This document shows, piece after piece, positions 36,904 through 45,214 of a stretch of 64,000 nucleotides of DNA (its first letter is position 1; each line of letters begins with the position of its first letter). This stretch comes from Pseudomonas putida (GTDB lineage Bacteria > Pseudomonadota > Gammaproteobacteria > Pseudomonadales > Pseudomonadaceae): the NCBI RefSeq assembly GCF_028682175.1, contig NZ_JANHKS010000013.1, positions 62,001 to 126,000 on the forward strand, in the 5' to 3' direction. The translations under genes and the position numbers were made by a program. The notes below the pieces were generated by a model, which did not search any database, had not been told where the DNA came from, and saw nothing but the letters and a program-made list of their open reading frames with translations.

Positions 36904-37665
36904 TCAATCCTTCAGCAGCCCCGCCAGACCGGCAGTCACCACGACCGCCAACGCAACCGCGACGGCTACTGTGACGAAGATGCCCCATTGCATCACCAGG
37001 CCCTGAAGCGCGAGATAAAACCCGATCACGCCAACACCGCCGATGGCATTCCCGCGCACGATGGCCGCCAGTTCATAGCGTCCGCCATGAACATGAGCGA
37101 AGACCGCAAGCGGCCAGGCGATCACCGGGATCGGCGCCAGAAAGCCACTGACCACCGGCCCGAACCACTGGGCGCCAGCGGTAATGGCCAGCAGCAGAAG
37201 GGTCGCGGTCAGCATGCGCATCGGGATGATCCAGCGCGGCAGCGAGACATAACGCCCAGGCGCAGGCTCGCTGCCTTTAGCGGTGGCCCGGACGATTGCC
37301 GCAACCAGACACAGCGCGACCACAATCGACACCGCCTGCCATCCGATGCAGCTCATCAGAAATGCGACAGCGGCATAGAAAACCAATGCCGCCACGCACC
37401 CGGGCAGCACTGAAAGCCTGCGCGTCACCAGGAAGTAAAACAGGTAAGTCGCCTGAATCGCCGCCACTCCCGCCAGCGCCCCAGGCACCGCCTTCTCGGC
37501 GAAGCCCGGGCCTTGTTCAAGGCTCAGAAACAACATCACCGACGCCGACGTCACCGGCAGCCCGGAAAGCAACCCGCCAATCCGGGTGCCCCAGCGCTTG
37601 GCGGCCAGTGAAATCGAGAGCATCAGCAGTGGTGTGATGAGGAGCTTGAGGTAAAAGGCAGTCAT
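36904..37665 (-). CDS. polytopic inner-membrane protein of unknown function
   Basis: 253-aa protein with about eight hydrophobic segments and two similar halves: KRWGTRIGGLLSGLPVTSASVML in the first and GPVVSGFLAPIPVIAWPLAVFA in the second, suggesting an internal duplication of a G-G-x-x-S/L-x-P-V motif. This looks like a small transporter or permease-like fold, but no family is recognised. It is convergent with the 90-aa gene, 11 bp apart. Confidence 0.75.
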   Translation of the reverse strand: MTAFYLKLLITPLLMLSISLAAKRWGTRIGGLLSGLPVTSASVMLFLSLEQGPGFAEKAVPGALAGVAAIQATYLFYFLVTRRLSVLPGCVAALVFYAAVAFLMSCIGWQAVSIVVALCLVAAIVRATAKGSEPAPGRYVSLPRWIIPMRMLTATLLLLAITAGAQWFGPVVSGFLAPIPVIAWPLAVFAHVHGGRYELAAIVRGNAIGGVGVIGFYLALQGLVMQWGIFVTVAVAVALAVVVTAGLAGLLKD

Positions 37666-37769
37666 GAACGCATCGGGTCGGTTGGCAGGAGCTACGTTTT
37701 ACACGCTTGGGACTTGCTCTGCATGGCTTCATGCCTTGCTTATGCGCGTCCGGCTCCTGCGCGTATGCG

Positions 37770-38480
37770 TTAGCCCTTCGGATAATTCGACGGAAACAAC
37801 GCCCGCTTCGCCTGTTCATCCATGTCCTTCTTGAACGCCACCTCGCTCCCGACCTTGTTCGCCCTGGCCACAGCCGGGCGGGCGTTGATGGCGTGGAACC
37901 AGCGGGCAAGATTCGGGAAGTCTGCCAGCGCATCCTCGGCGCCTTTCATTACGCGCGGGGCGCGGATCAGCCAGCCCCATGCGCTGATGTCGGCGAGGGT
38001 GTACTGGTTGCCGACGATGTAGTCGCGGCCTGCCAGATGCTTGTCCAGCACCTCGTAATGGCGCTCGATTTCACGGCGATAGCGGTTCACGGCGTAGTCG
38101 TTGCCTTCGGGGGCTGCGTACTGGAAATGCACCGCTTGACCCGAGAACGGCCCAAGACCCGAGGCGATGAAGAACAGCCATGAGAGCAGCTCGGGTTTGT
38201 CTTCAGCTGCGCCCATGAACTGGCCGGTTTTTTCGCCCAGGTACAGGAGGATCGCCGTGGAGTCGAACACCCGCACGTCCTTGCCGCCGGGGCCGTCGGT
38301 GTCGACGATGGCCGGCACCTTGCCGTTGGGGTTGATGGCGCGAAACTCGGGCAGGTGCTGTTCGCCTTTGCTGGTATCCACCGGCACCAGTTCGTAGGCC
38401 AGGCCCGACTCTTCGAGGAAGAGCGCGACCTTGGCGGGATTGGGCGTAGGGTGGAAGTAGAAACGGATCATGGCGGTCAT
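37770..38480 (-). CDS. glutathione S-transferase family protein (YfcG-like)
   Basis: 236-aa GST: N-terminal thioredoxin-fold domain (MIRFYFHPTPNPAKVALFLEE; NPNGKVPAIVDTDG near 47-60; VFDSTAILLYLGEK with the conserved Ser) and a C-terminal helical domain (YTLADISAWGW). It resembles the Nu-class/YfcG-YghU group with disulfide-bond reductase activity. The start could also be ATG 38471. It is divergent from a TetR gene that precedes a second, similar GST, so the regulator may control both. Confidence 0.88.
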   Translation of the reverse strand: MTAMIRFYFHPTPNPAKVALFLEESGLAYELVPVDTSKGEQHLPEFRAINPNGKVPAIVDTDGPGGKDVRVFDSTAILLYLGEKTGQFMGAAEDKPELLSWLFFIASGLGPFSGQAVHFQYAAPEGNDYAVNRYRREIERHYEVLDKHLAGRDYIVGNQYTLADISAWGWLIRAPRVMKGAEDALADFPNLARWFHAINARPAVARANKVGSEVAFKKDMDEQAKRALFPSNYPKG

Positions 38481-38620
38481 CTCGTACGGTAGGAAATGGG
38501 CAAAATCGCGAATGGCTGCGCTGCTCGAAAAAGCACCTTGCGTTTTAGAACAGTTGATCTAGATTAGGCGCAATGTGAAGCATGGCGCAACGTTTGTGTC
38601 AGCCAGGCAAGGAAATCAAC

Positions 38621-39253
38621 GTGGCAAGACCAAGAGAATTCGACGAAGCCAGCGTGCTCGATGCGGCGATCCAGTGCTTCTGGGTCAAGGGTTTCGAGGC
38701 GACGTCGATGCGCGATCTGATCGACTGCATGGGCATCACCGGCGCCAGCCTGTACAACGCGTTTGGCGACAAGCGCGCGCTGTATCGCAAGGCGCTGGAG
38801 CACTACCTGCAGAACGGTCTGGGTGAACGTGTCGCCCGCCTTGAGGGCAGCCTGGCCCCGCGTGAGGCCATCGAGGCGTTTTTCGTCGAGATCATCGAGC
38901 GCTCCATCACTGACCCGCAGCAACGCGGTTGCCTGATGGTGAACTCGGCGCTTGAAGCCGCGCCGCACAATCCCGATGCCCAGGTGGTGGTGGATGAGTT
39001 TCTGGCGCAGGCACAGGCGTTCTTCCTGCGCTGCGTCAGGGCGGGCCAGGAGAACGGCACGATTTCGCGCTTTCAGGCCGACGAAGACCTGGCCAGCCTG
39101 TTGCTCAACACCTTGCTGGGCTTGCGCGTACTGGCGCGGGCCAAACCGCAGCGGCCCCTGCTGGAAAGCGTGGTCCGCCCGGTGCTGGCGCTGCTCGATG
39201 TACAGCTTGCGCCTGCTTCGCTTTCCTCACTTGTCATGGAGTCGCAGCGATGA
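38621..39253 (+). CDS. TetR/AcrR-family transcriptional regulator
   Basis: 210-aa TetR protein: ARPREFDEASVLDAAIQCFWVKGFEATSMRDLIDCMGITGASLYNAFGDK is cut here into its helices at residues 2-50, the standard HTH. The GTG start at 38621 has AAGGAA six bases upstream; an ATG at 38582 would add an unlikely 13-residue tail. Its C-terminal domain is of the TetR_C_16/YxaF-like type. It overlaps the GST gene downstream by 4 bp, and thus probably senses an electrophile detoxified by that GST. Confidence 0.85.
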   Translation: MARPREFDEASVLDAAIQCFWVKGFEATSMRDLIDCMGITGASLYNAFGDKRALYRKALEHYLQNGLGERVARLEGSLAPREAIEAFFVEIIERSITDPQQRGCLMVNSALEAAPHNPDAQVVVDEFLAQAQAFFLRCVRAGQENGTISRFQADEDLASLLLNTLLGLRVLARAKPQRPLLESVVRPVLALLDVQLAPASLSSLVMESQR

Positions 39254-39960
39254 TCGAGCTCTACTACTGGCCAACACCCAATGGCCACAAAATCACCCTG
39301 TTTCTGGAAGAGGCTGGCCTGGACTACCGGATTCACCCGGTCGATATCAGCGCGGGTGATCAGTTCAAGCCTGAGTTCCTGGCGTTCTCGCCGAACAACC
39401 GGATGCCGGCGATCATCGACACCGCGCCTGCCGACGGCGGCGAGCCGATCAGCGTTTTCGAGTCGGGGGCGATCCTGTTGTACCTGGCGCAGAAGACTGG
39501 CCGGTTCATGCCAAGCGATGTGCGCGGTCAAAACACCGTGACCGAATGGCTCATGTGGCAGGTCGGCGGCCTTGGTCCGATGGCCGGCCAGAATCATCAT
39601 TTTGGCGTCTATGCGCCGGAAAAACTGCCGTACGCCATCGACCGCTACGTGAACGAGACGAACCGCCTGTACGGCGTCCTGGATCGTCGCCTGCAAGGCC
39701 GCGACTTCATCACCGGGCAGGATTATTCGGTGGCGGACATGGCGTGCTATCCGTGGGTGGTGCCGTGGCAGCGCCAGCAGCAGAATCTGGATGACTTCCC
39801 GAACCTCAAGCGCTGGCTCAACGCGATCGCCGCTCGCCCGGCGACGATCCGCGCCTACGCCAAGGGTGAGACGGTTTCACAAAACCGCACCACCGTGACC
39901 GAGGAAGGCAAGAAGATCCTGTTCGGGCAAACCGCTGCCAGCGTGCAGAAAAAGGCCTAA
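39250..39960 (+). CDS. glutathione S-transferase family protein (YfcG-like)
   Basis: 236-aa GST with the same layout as the one at 37770: IELYYWPTPNGHKITLFLEE, SPNNRMPAIIDT near 48-60, VFESGAILLYLAQK and the C-terminal YSVADMACYPW. It is a close relative of E. coli YfcG (disulfide reductase / organic peroxide activity). It is translationally coupled to the TetR gene by an ATGA overlap. The two GSTs flanking one regulator look like an old duplication followed by divergence. Confidence 0.9.
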   Translation: MIELYYWPTPNGHKITLFLEEAGLDYRIHPVDISAGDQFKPEFLAFSPNNRMPAIIDTAPADGGEPISVFESGAILLYLAQKTGRFMPSDVRGQNTVTEWLMWQVGGLGPMAGQNHHFGVYAPEKLPYAIDRYVNETNRLYGVLDRRLQGRDFITGQDYSVADMACYPWVVPWQRQQQNLDDFPNLKRWLNAIAARPATIRAYAKGETVSQNRTTVTEEGKKILFGQTAASVQKKA

Positions 39961-40020
39961 TGCAGCGCAGCCAGCCAGCGTCGCTTGCTCCCTGAGCGGC
40001 GCTGGCCGGGCCAAGCCTGT

Positions 40021-40677
40021 TCAGATAACCGGCTGGGCCGCCCGAAACAGCAGCACGCAGCCCTCGCGCTTGATGGTTACATCGCGAAAGTGCTCGCGCA
40101 GATGCCCTTCGAAACCGACCTGGGTGTCCTGGCGATTGCCGAAAATCCCCTTCTTGTTGTACACGGCCATCAGCTTGCGGCCGAAGGCGTTGTGCCCGGC
40201 CTCGTCCCCCAGAATCGTCGCACCGAACAGCACCCCGCCCGGCTGCAGGTTGTGCTTGAGGTTGGCGAAGATCTTCGCCTTGGCGTCCAGCGGGCCCGGC
40301 AGGCAATGCAGCAGGTAGAACAGGGAAATCGAATCGAAGCGCGGCTCGCCCGGGAGCGGCTGCATCACATCGTGCTGGATTGTGCGGGTGGTTGGGCGGT
40401 TGATCCGGCGCTTGGCCGCCTCCAGGCTGCTGGGGTTGAGATCGAGCAGGGTGACTTGCGTCTGGGAAGACAGCTGCGCCTTCGCCGGGTAGTAGCCGGT
40501 CCCGACGCCGATATCCAGATGACGCGGGCGCACGTTGGCGCGAAAAAACGGCAACAGCGTCGAACCGGTCGGGCAGCGCCAGGCGTAGCGATTGGAAATA
40601 CCCAGCACCCACGCGTCGTACAGGGCCAGGGTCAGTGGAGAGTAAACCGCCGCACCGGCGGCGCTGCTGTCGGTCAT
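40021..40677 (-). CDS. class I SAM-dependent methyltransferase
   Basis: 218-aa methyltransferase with motif I LDIGVGTGYYPA (about 53-64) and DLNPSSLEAAKRRI for the ribose-binding acidic residue. A LFYLLHCLPG segment carries motif IV/V. The substrate is unknown; the family includes small-molecule methylases. ATG 40677 is chosen (AAGGTG upstream); a longer frame to 40845 merely translates a REP element. Monocistronic between REPs. Confidence 0.82.
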   Translation of the reverse strand: MTDSSAAGAAVYSPLTLALYDAWVLGISNRYAWRCPTGSTLLPFFRANVRPRHLDIGVGTGYYPAKAQLSSQTQVTLLDLNPSSLEAAKRRINRPTTRTIQHDVMQPLPGEPRFDSISLFYLLHCLPGPLDAKAKIFANLKHNLQPGGVLFGATILGDEAGHNAFGRKLMAVYNKKGIFGNRQDTQVGFEGHLREHFRDVTIKREGCVLLFRAAQPVI

Positions 40678-40772
40678 GGGAAGCACCTTGCGAGTGATCG
40701 AATCAGTCGGCAATAAGACCGATGACCCGGATGCCTCGTCAAGGTTTTTTGTGTTCTTGTGAACCCGATCCC

Positions 40773-40935
40773 GTAGCAGCACGGCTTGCCGGCGGGCTGG
40801 TGCGAAGCGCCAGTAAACCCTGAGCACGCGATCTGCCTGATGCACCGGCGGCGTCTGGTTCTACTGGCGCTGCGCACCAGCCCGCCGGCAAGCCGTGCTG
40901 CTACAGGTTTGCGCCCCTGTCAGCCGTGCTGCTAC
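40773..40935. repeat. REP doublet with extended 43-bp inverted arms
   Basis: The left arm at 40773-40815 begins GTAGCAGCACGGCTTGCCGG and extends through CTGGTGCG.AGCGCCAGTA. The right arm at 40862-40904 is its near-perfect reverse complement, and a partial third REP ends at 40935. The extended part matches the segment duplicated at 27561-27978. Confidence 0.9.
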
Positions 40936-40944
40936 GGGACTGGT

Positions 40945-43002
40945 TTATCCCAAATTGAAACGCGAGGTGTTGTCGCTCAGCGCCCGGCTGCCTTTGCTCA
41001 GCGTATCGGCTGCGTGGTTCACCGCCCGCGCGCCATCGAGCAGGCGCCCGGCGGCCTGATCCACCTGCTGGATGTTGCCGCTGACCTCATCGGCGGTCGC
41101 TGCCTGTTCTTCCACGGCGGTTGCGATCTGCGCCAGGGTATCGGTCACCACTTGCACCGCGCTGGCAATCTCCCCAAGTCGCTCACCCAAACCTGTGACC
41201 GACTGCGCATCGGTGACGGCCTGGCCGCACGCCGCCTCCATCAGGTTCACCGCCTGGCTCACGGTCGCGCGCAAACTGTCGACGGTTCCGGCGATCTGCG
41301 CGGTGGACGCCTGGGTGCGCTGCGAGAGGCTGCGCACTTCGTCGGCCACCACGGCAAAACCACGCCCCTGCTCCCCCGCCCGGGCCGCTTCGATAGCGGC
41401 GTTGAGCGCCAGCAGGTTGGTCTGTTCGGCGATGCCACGAATGCTGTCCACCACCGACTGAATCTGCTGGCCCTGCTCGCTGACCTTGCCCAGTGCGTCG
41501 GCGGTCTCGGTGAGTTTCTGATTGAGCTGCTGGATACTTGCCGTGGTGCGCTGGCTGTCGCGGCTGCTGTCCTGAGCAATGAGGCGGGTGCGCTGTGCGC
41601 TGCCGGACGCCTCTTCGCAACTCTTGGCGACGCCCATGGAAGTTGCCGCCAACTGGGTCGCCGCCGCCGCGATCTGGCTGATCTGTTGCTGCTGATCTTC
41701 CACTTCGTTGAGCGTGCTGCCCGATTGCGAGTTGAGGGTCTGCACCGCCGCGCCCAGCTGCTGAGTCTCGTGGTTGACGCCCAGCAGGCTGCTGCGCAAC
41801 TGCACCACCGCAACGTTGAGGGCGGTGCTGATGGCTGCCAGCTCATCGCGGCCTTCTACCGCGACTTCCACGCACAGGTTGCCGTCACGCAGCGACTCGG
41901 CCAGGGTAGTGATGCCACTGGCGCTGCGCCGAATCGAGGTTTGCAGACACATGAACAGGTAGAGCGCAGCCAGCGCCAGAATGCCAAAGACCGCAGCGAC
42001 GGGGATGAAGTGCCGGATCGCCTGATCGTGGTAGTGATCCAGACGGCTGTCCAGCGACATCAGCGAGCGGTTGCGCAGCGCGGCCAGCGCTTCGAGGGTG
42101 CCGTCGACGCTGCGTTCGAATGTGGCGGTATCCAGTTTGATAGTGCCACCGAAGACGCCGTCATCCAGCACCTTCAGCTCGCCGTCCAGACGCTGCAGGC
42201 TGTCGTTGTATTGCCGGCTCCAGTCTTCCATGCCCGGATAGGCCTTGGCCTGCAACGATGCCCCGGCCTTGACCAGTTGATCGCGCGCATCGCCGATGCG
42301 GCTGCGCAGGTCGCGCATCTGCAGGCGGCTCTGCAGCGAGAACTGCCCCGACGCCACCGATGACTGGCCGATACTGGCAGTGCGCGCCACGCGCTCAATC
42401 AGGTCCGGCGCCTGTTGGGTCGCCACTTGCATCAACTGATAGGTTTCAAGCCAGGGATCCAGGATCAGCCCGGTGTCCATGGCGATCTGTTCGCGCAGGC
42501 TTTGCAGTGCGGTCAGTGCCGCGGTGAAGCGGTCATAACCGTCAGGCCACCAGCCCACGGTGCGCAGCGCGTCGGAATCCATGCCTTTGACCGCCGCCTG
42601 CAACGCCTGGTAGCGCGCCAGGGTGTCGGCACCGGCGTTGTGCCGCCGCAGTTGCTCGCCAAGATCTGACAGTGTCTGGTTCAAAACAGGGCTGGCGGCA
42701 TCCAGCGCTGCCATGGCGGCTTTGGCAGCCGGGGTCGGGTCGTGAAGGATGTCAGCGGCTTTCCAGCGAGAAGCGCGGTTGCGCTGGGCGGTCAACTGGT
42801 CATCCAGCGCGTTGAGCGCCAGCAGTTGCCGGGCGCCGGATTGCTCACCGGAAATCACCGCAAGCTTGCTGCGATAATCCTGGCCGATCATCCACAGGCT
42901 GCCCGCAAGCGGCAGCATGAATAGCAGGAACAGCACCTGAAACTTGCGCGCAAACCCCAAACGTCCGAGCAGACGGATACCTGGCGACAGAAGACTTTGC
43001 AT
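40945..43002 (-). CDS. methyl-accepting chemotaxis protein
   Basis: 685-aa transducer: TM1 near residues 23-42 (FQVLFLLFMLPLAGSLWMI), a long (about 290-residue) periplasmic helical ligand domain, TM2 near 335-355 (FIPVAAVFGILALAALYLFM), HAMP, then the cytoplasmic signalling domain with the hairpin tip [13 protein letters not shown] and flanking methylation helices. The ligand is unknown. RBS GAGGAG precedes ATG 43002. No che gene is nearby, as is usual for orphan MCPs in Pseudomonas. Confidence 0.93.
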   Translation of the reverse strand: MQSLLSPGIRLLGRLGFARKFQVLFLLFMLPLAGSLWMIGQDYRSKLAVISGEQSGARQLLALNALDDQLTAQRNRASRWKAADILHDPTPAAKAAMAALDAASPVLNQTLSDLGEQLRRHNAGADTLARYQALQAAVKGMDSDALRTVGWWPDGYDRFTAALTALQSLREQIAMDTGLILDPWLETYQLMQVATQQAPDLIERVARTASIGQSSVASGQFSLQSRLQMRDLRSRIGDARDQLVKAGASLQAKAYPGMEDWSRQYNDSLQRLDGELKVLDDGVFGGTIKLDTATFERSVDGTLEALAALRNRSLMSLDSRLDHYHDQAIRHFIPVAAVFGILALAALYLFMCLQTSIRRSASGITTLAESLRDGNLCVEVAVEGRDELAAISTALNVAVVQLRSSLLGVNHETQQLGAAVQTLNSQSGSTLNEVEDQQQQISQIAAAATQLAATSMGVAKSCEEASGSAQRTRLIAQDSSRDSQRTTASIQQLNQKLTETADALGKVSEQGQQIQSVVDSIRGIAEQTNLLALNAAIEAARAGEQGRGFAVVADEVRSLSQRTQASTAQIAGTVDSLRATVSQAVNLMEAACGQAVTDAQSVTGLGERLGEIASAVQVVTDTLAQIATAVEEQAATADEVSGNIQQVDQAAGRLLDGARAVNHAADTLSKGSRALSDNTSRFNLG

Positions 43003-43070
43003 GTCCGACTACTCCTCACGGACAACCCGCCACCGCAGCTTGTGACCACGACAGATGTTGCCTCACATTG

Positions 43071-43078
43071 TTACCGGC
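43071..43078 (-). promoter_or_regulatory. possible sigma28 (FliA) -10 element for the MCP gene
   Basis: GCCGGTAA on the minus strand differs from the FliA -10 box GCCGATAA at one position. A CAAAG lies 12 nt further upstream, shorter than the ideal 14-nt gap, so the promoter is only suggested. Confidence 0.3.
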
Positions 43079-43362
43079 AAAATGCCATGTCTTTGTTTCG
43101 AAAACGATCACCGCCCGTCTACAGTGGCGCAGACAAACGAAGTGGCAGGCACGAAGCAAGAAACGGACCGATAGCAACAAGCCATCTAAATGGGCACGTG
43201 CGCGAATCCAGTGCAGCCGATACGCATCAAAGTGGGGCAAAACCACACAGAATGCACCGCAGGGCTGTCACCGCCATGGGGACGCAATGGGGCGCTGAAG
43301 GCAGGAATCGGAACGAAAACCCTAACCGATTGATCGCACGCATAAATTTTTTGAACAGACGC

Positions 43363-43391
43363 TTGACACATCCCCGATCTCAGAGAATAAT
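43363..43391 (+). promoter_or_regulatory. promoter of tRNA-Met
   Basis: TTGACA at 43363-43368, 17-nt spacer, AATAAT at 43386-43391, then GCGCGCC, a stable-RNA discriminator. The tRNA begins at 43403. The remaining 300 bp back to the MCP start show no gene. Confidence 0.85.
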
Positions 43392-43402
43392 GCGCGCCAC
43401 TT

Positions 43403-43479
43403 GGCTACATAGCTCAGTTGGTTAGAGCATAGCATTCATAATGCTGGGGTCCGGGGTTCAAGTCCCTGTGTAGCCACCA
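43403..43479 (+). tRNA. tRNA-Met (CAT)
   Basis: 77-nt cloverleaf with encoded CCA. Acceptor GGCTACA pairs with TGTAGCC; anticodon loop TTCATAA with CAT at 43437-43439; T-loop GTTCAAGTC. The paired 1-72 end and A-form features match elongator Met rather than initiator (which has an unpaired C1). A terminator follows. Confidence 0.96.
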
Positions 43480-43485
43480 AGTACC

Positions 43486-43520
43486 TCAACAAAGCCCGCC
43501 TCGTGCGGGCTTTGTTGTTT
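43486..43520 (+). terminator. rho-independent terminator after tRNA-Met
   Basis: CAACAAAGCCCGC and GCGGGCTTTGTTG arms around CTCGT, then TTT. The stem is 13 bp. Confidence 0.88.
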
Positions 43521-43619
43521 CTGGCTGTCTGATCCGTCCATCGTCCCGGCAGCCAGGCTGGCCCAGAGCCTTTAAGATATCCCTTCAAGATGCATTCCTT
43601 ATCTACTGAGGTCGAGCTC

Positions 43620-43964
43620 ATGCGTTTCACGATTCCTGCACTGGTTCTAGGTCTTCTGATTTCCCAAGGCGCAATGGCCGGCAGCACCAACACCGCCATT
43701 GGTGGTGGTCTGGGTGGCGCGCTGGGCAACGTGGTCGGTCAGCAAATGGGCGGTAGCACCGGTGCTGCGGTCGGCGCAGGCCTGGCAGGCGCTGCCGGCA
43801 GTGCGGTGGGCGCGAAGAAGGGCCACAAGACCCGCGCAGCCGTCGGCGGCGGCCTTGGCGGCGCTGCCGGTTCGGTAATCGGCAACAAGCTGGGTGGCAA
43901 GACGGGCGGCACCATCGGCGCAGGCCTGGGCGGCGCTGCAGGTGGTGCTCTGGGCGGTAAATAA
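43620..43964 (+). CDS. secreted glycine-zipper protein
   Basis: 114-aa protein: signal peptide MRFTIPALVLGLLISQGAMA, then repeated G-G-x-x-G-A-x-x-G glycine-zipper units (GGGLGGALGNVVGQQMGG; AGLAGAAGSAVG; GLGGAAGSVIGNKLGG; GLGGAAGGALGGK). Such proteins insert in or lie at the envelope. ATG 43620 is chosen because GAGGTCGAG precedes it and the signal peptide follows; an upstream ATG at 43590 gives a poor signal. Followed after 71 bp by a conserved DUF gene in the same direction. Confidence 0.85.
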   Translation: MRFTIPALVLGLLISQGAMAGSTNTAIGGGLGGALGNVVGQQMGGSTGAAVGAGLAGAAGSAVGAKKGHKTRAAVGGGLGGAAGSVIGNKLGGKTGGTIGAGLGGAAGGALGGK

Positions 43965-44035
43965 TTTACCCTCCCTTGCGAGACGCGCACCCTGGTTCGC
44001 GTCTCAAACCCCGTTAATGAAGCAATGGATGTTCA

Positions 44036-44740
44036 ATGTCTGATTTTCGTAATGATGCAGCCCAGCCTGCCCAGTCTTCCAAGCAGGCCTACGAAGACGC
44101 CATCAATCTTTCACAGCACGTGCCCCAGGCCAAGACCATCAGCGAGATGGTGCTCGACGCCTTCCAGAGCGCCAAGGAAAGCGATCAGATTCGTGAGCTT
44201 CGCGCAGCCATCCGTCAGGCCCACGATCGTTTCGACGACGACCAGGCCTACGAACTGATGGGCCAGCTCAAACAGCTCAAGGACGCCGAAGCCGCCGACA
44301 TGGCCGCGTTGGAAGACCTGAGCACGAAATTCCCGATCAGCCGGATCCTGTCCAGCTACAAGGAAGACCCAAGCTTCCAGGAACTGGTCTACAGCCTGGC
44401 ATTGAAGGTCCTGAACCAGACCCATCAGGCCGTCAGCAACCCGAGCGGCGGCAAGAGCAAGGCCACACGGGCAAAGAAAGAAGCCGAAGTGTTCGTCATC
44501 AGCAAGGACGGCATCAGCGTCACCCTGCCCCTGCGCACCCCGCGCTCCAAAGCCAGCCTGGACCGCGAAGCCTTCGAATTCCTGGGCTTCTCGTTCATCG
44601 GCGAAGGCGATGAGGCAGAACTGCAAAGCGAAGTCTTCACGGACAACGAAGGCAACGAACAGCCTGCCACCCGCAAGAACATCGTGACAGCGATTGCCCA
44701 GCAGACGGCGTTTGCAGGGTATAGCGCGGTTCAGCAGTAA
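44036..44740 (+). CDS. hypothetical protein, helical N-terminus plus repeat-poor C-terminal domain
   Basis: 234-aa soluble acidic protein. The N-terminal half is helical (AKESDQIRELRAAIRQAHDRF, QLKQLKDAEAADMAALEDL) with coiled-coil character. A Lys/Ser linker (SGGKSKATRAKKE) near 140-152 leads to a beta-rich tail. No recognised motif. RBS AAGCAATGG is poor. It appears to be a Pseudomonas-specific conserved protein. Confidence 0.75.
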   Translation: MSDFRNDAAQPAQSSKQAYEDAINLSQHVPQAKTISEMVLDAFQSAKESDQIRELRAAIRQAHDRFDDDQAYELMGQLKQLKDAEAADMAALEDLSTKFPISRILSSYKEDPSFQELVYSLALKVLNQTHQAVSNPSGGKSKATRAKKEAEVFVISKDGISVTLPLRTPRSKASLDREAFEFLGFSFIGEGDEAELQSEVFTDNEGNEQPATRKNIVTAIAQQTAFAGYSAVQQ

Positions 44741-44781
44741 GGTTTCACATCCTGGGTGTTGCAGGTTCTGATCTGCAACAC

Positions 44782-45030
44782 TCAACGCTTCTTCGCGACA
44801 CTTACCGGCACCGGCACCTCGTGCGCGCGAGACTTGATCAACTCTGCCAGATCCAGATCGTCCAGCCGCTCCATCATTGCTTCAAAGACTTCGGTCGGCA
44901 CCATGTAACCCATGACTCGGTTGTGGTTGAGCACCGCAATGGGCTGACCGTTTCCCCCCTTGAGTACCGCCGAAGGGTTTTTCTTTAGTTCGGACACGCT
45001 TACGGCGACATCAGCAAGAACACTTTGCAT
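44782..45030 (-). CDS. Phd/YefM-family antitoxin, solitary
   Basis: 82-aa protein of the Phd/YefM type II antitoxin family: N-terminal DNA-binding region VAVSVSELKKNPSAVLKGGNGQPIAVLNHNRVMGYMVP, here split over residues 8-45, then a toxin-neutralising tail. Such genes are normally followed by a RelE/Doc toxin, but only 41 bp remain before the convergent gene at 44740. So no toxin partner exists here and the gene is either a free-standing regulator or a leftover. ATG 45030; the longer frame to 45333 is not coding. Confidence 0.82.
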   Translation of the reverse strand: MQSVLADVAVSVSELKKNPSAVLKGGNGQPIAVLNHNRVMGYMVPTEVFEAMMERLDDLDLAELIKSRAHEVPVPVSVAKKR

Positions 45031-45214
45031 ATTTAAGCCCTCAAAACAGGTCGTTATTTTGGACCTTTTATCCCTGCCCCACAATCCCCGCCCCTGTTGT
45101 TTCCAGTTTTCGCGCTCGCGTGCCCAGCGCCTGATGTAACCTCGACACCTGTCCACGGCATTGCAATACAACAGGCCGATAGTGGTCGTCATGGAAACAA
45201 CGGGAGGTGTAGCG

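Noticed and set aside
40678..40845. N-terminal extension of the methyltransferase at 40021
   Set aside because: It translates a REP element and lacks an RBS; ATG 40677 is preferred.
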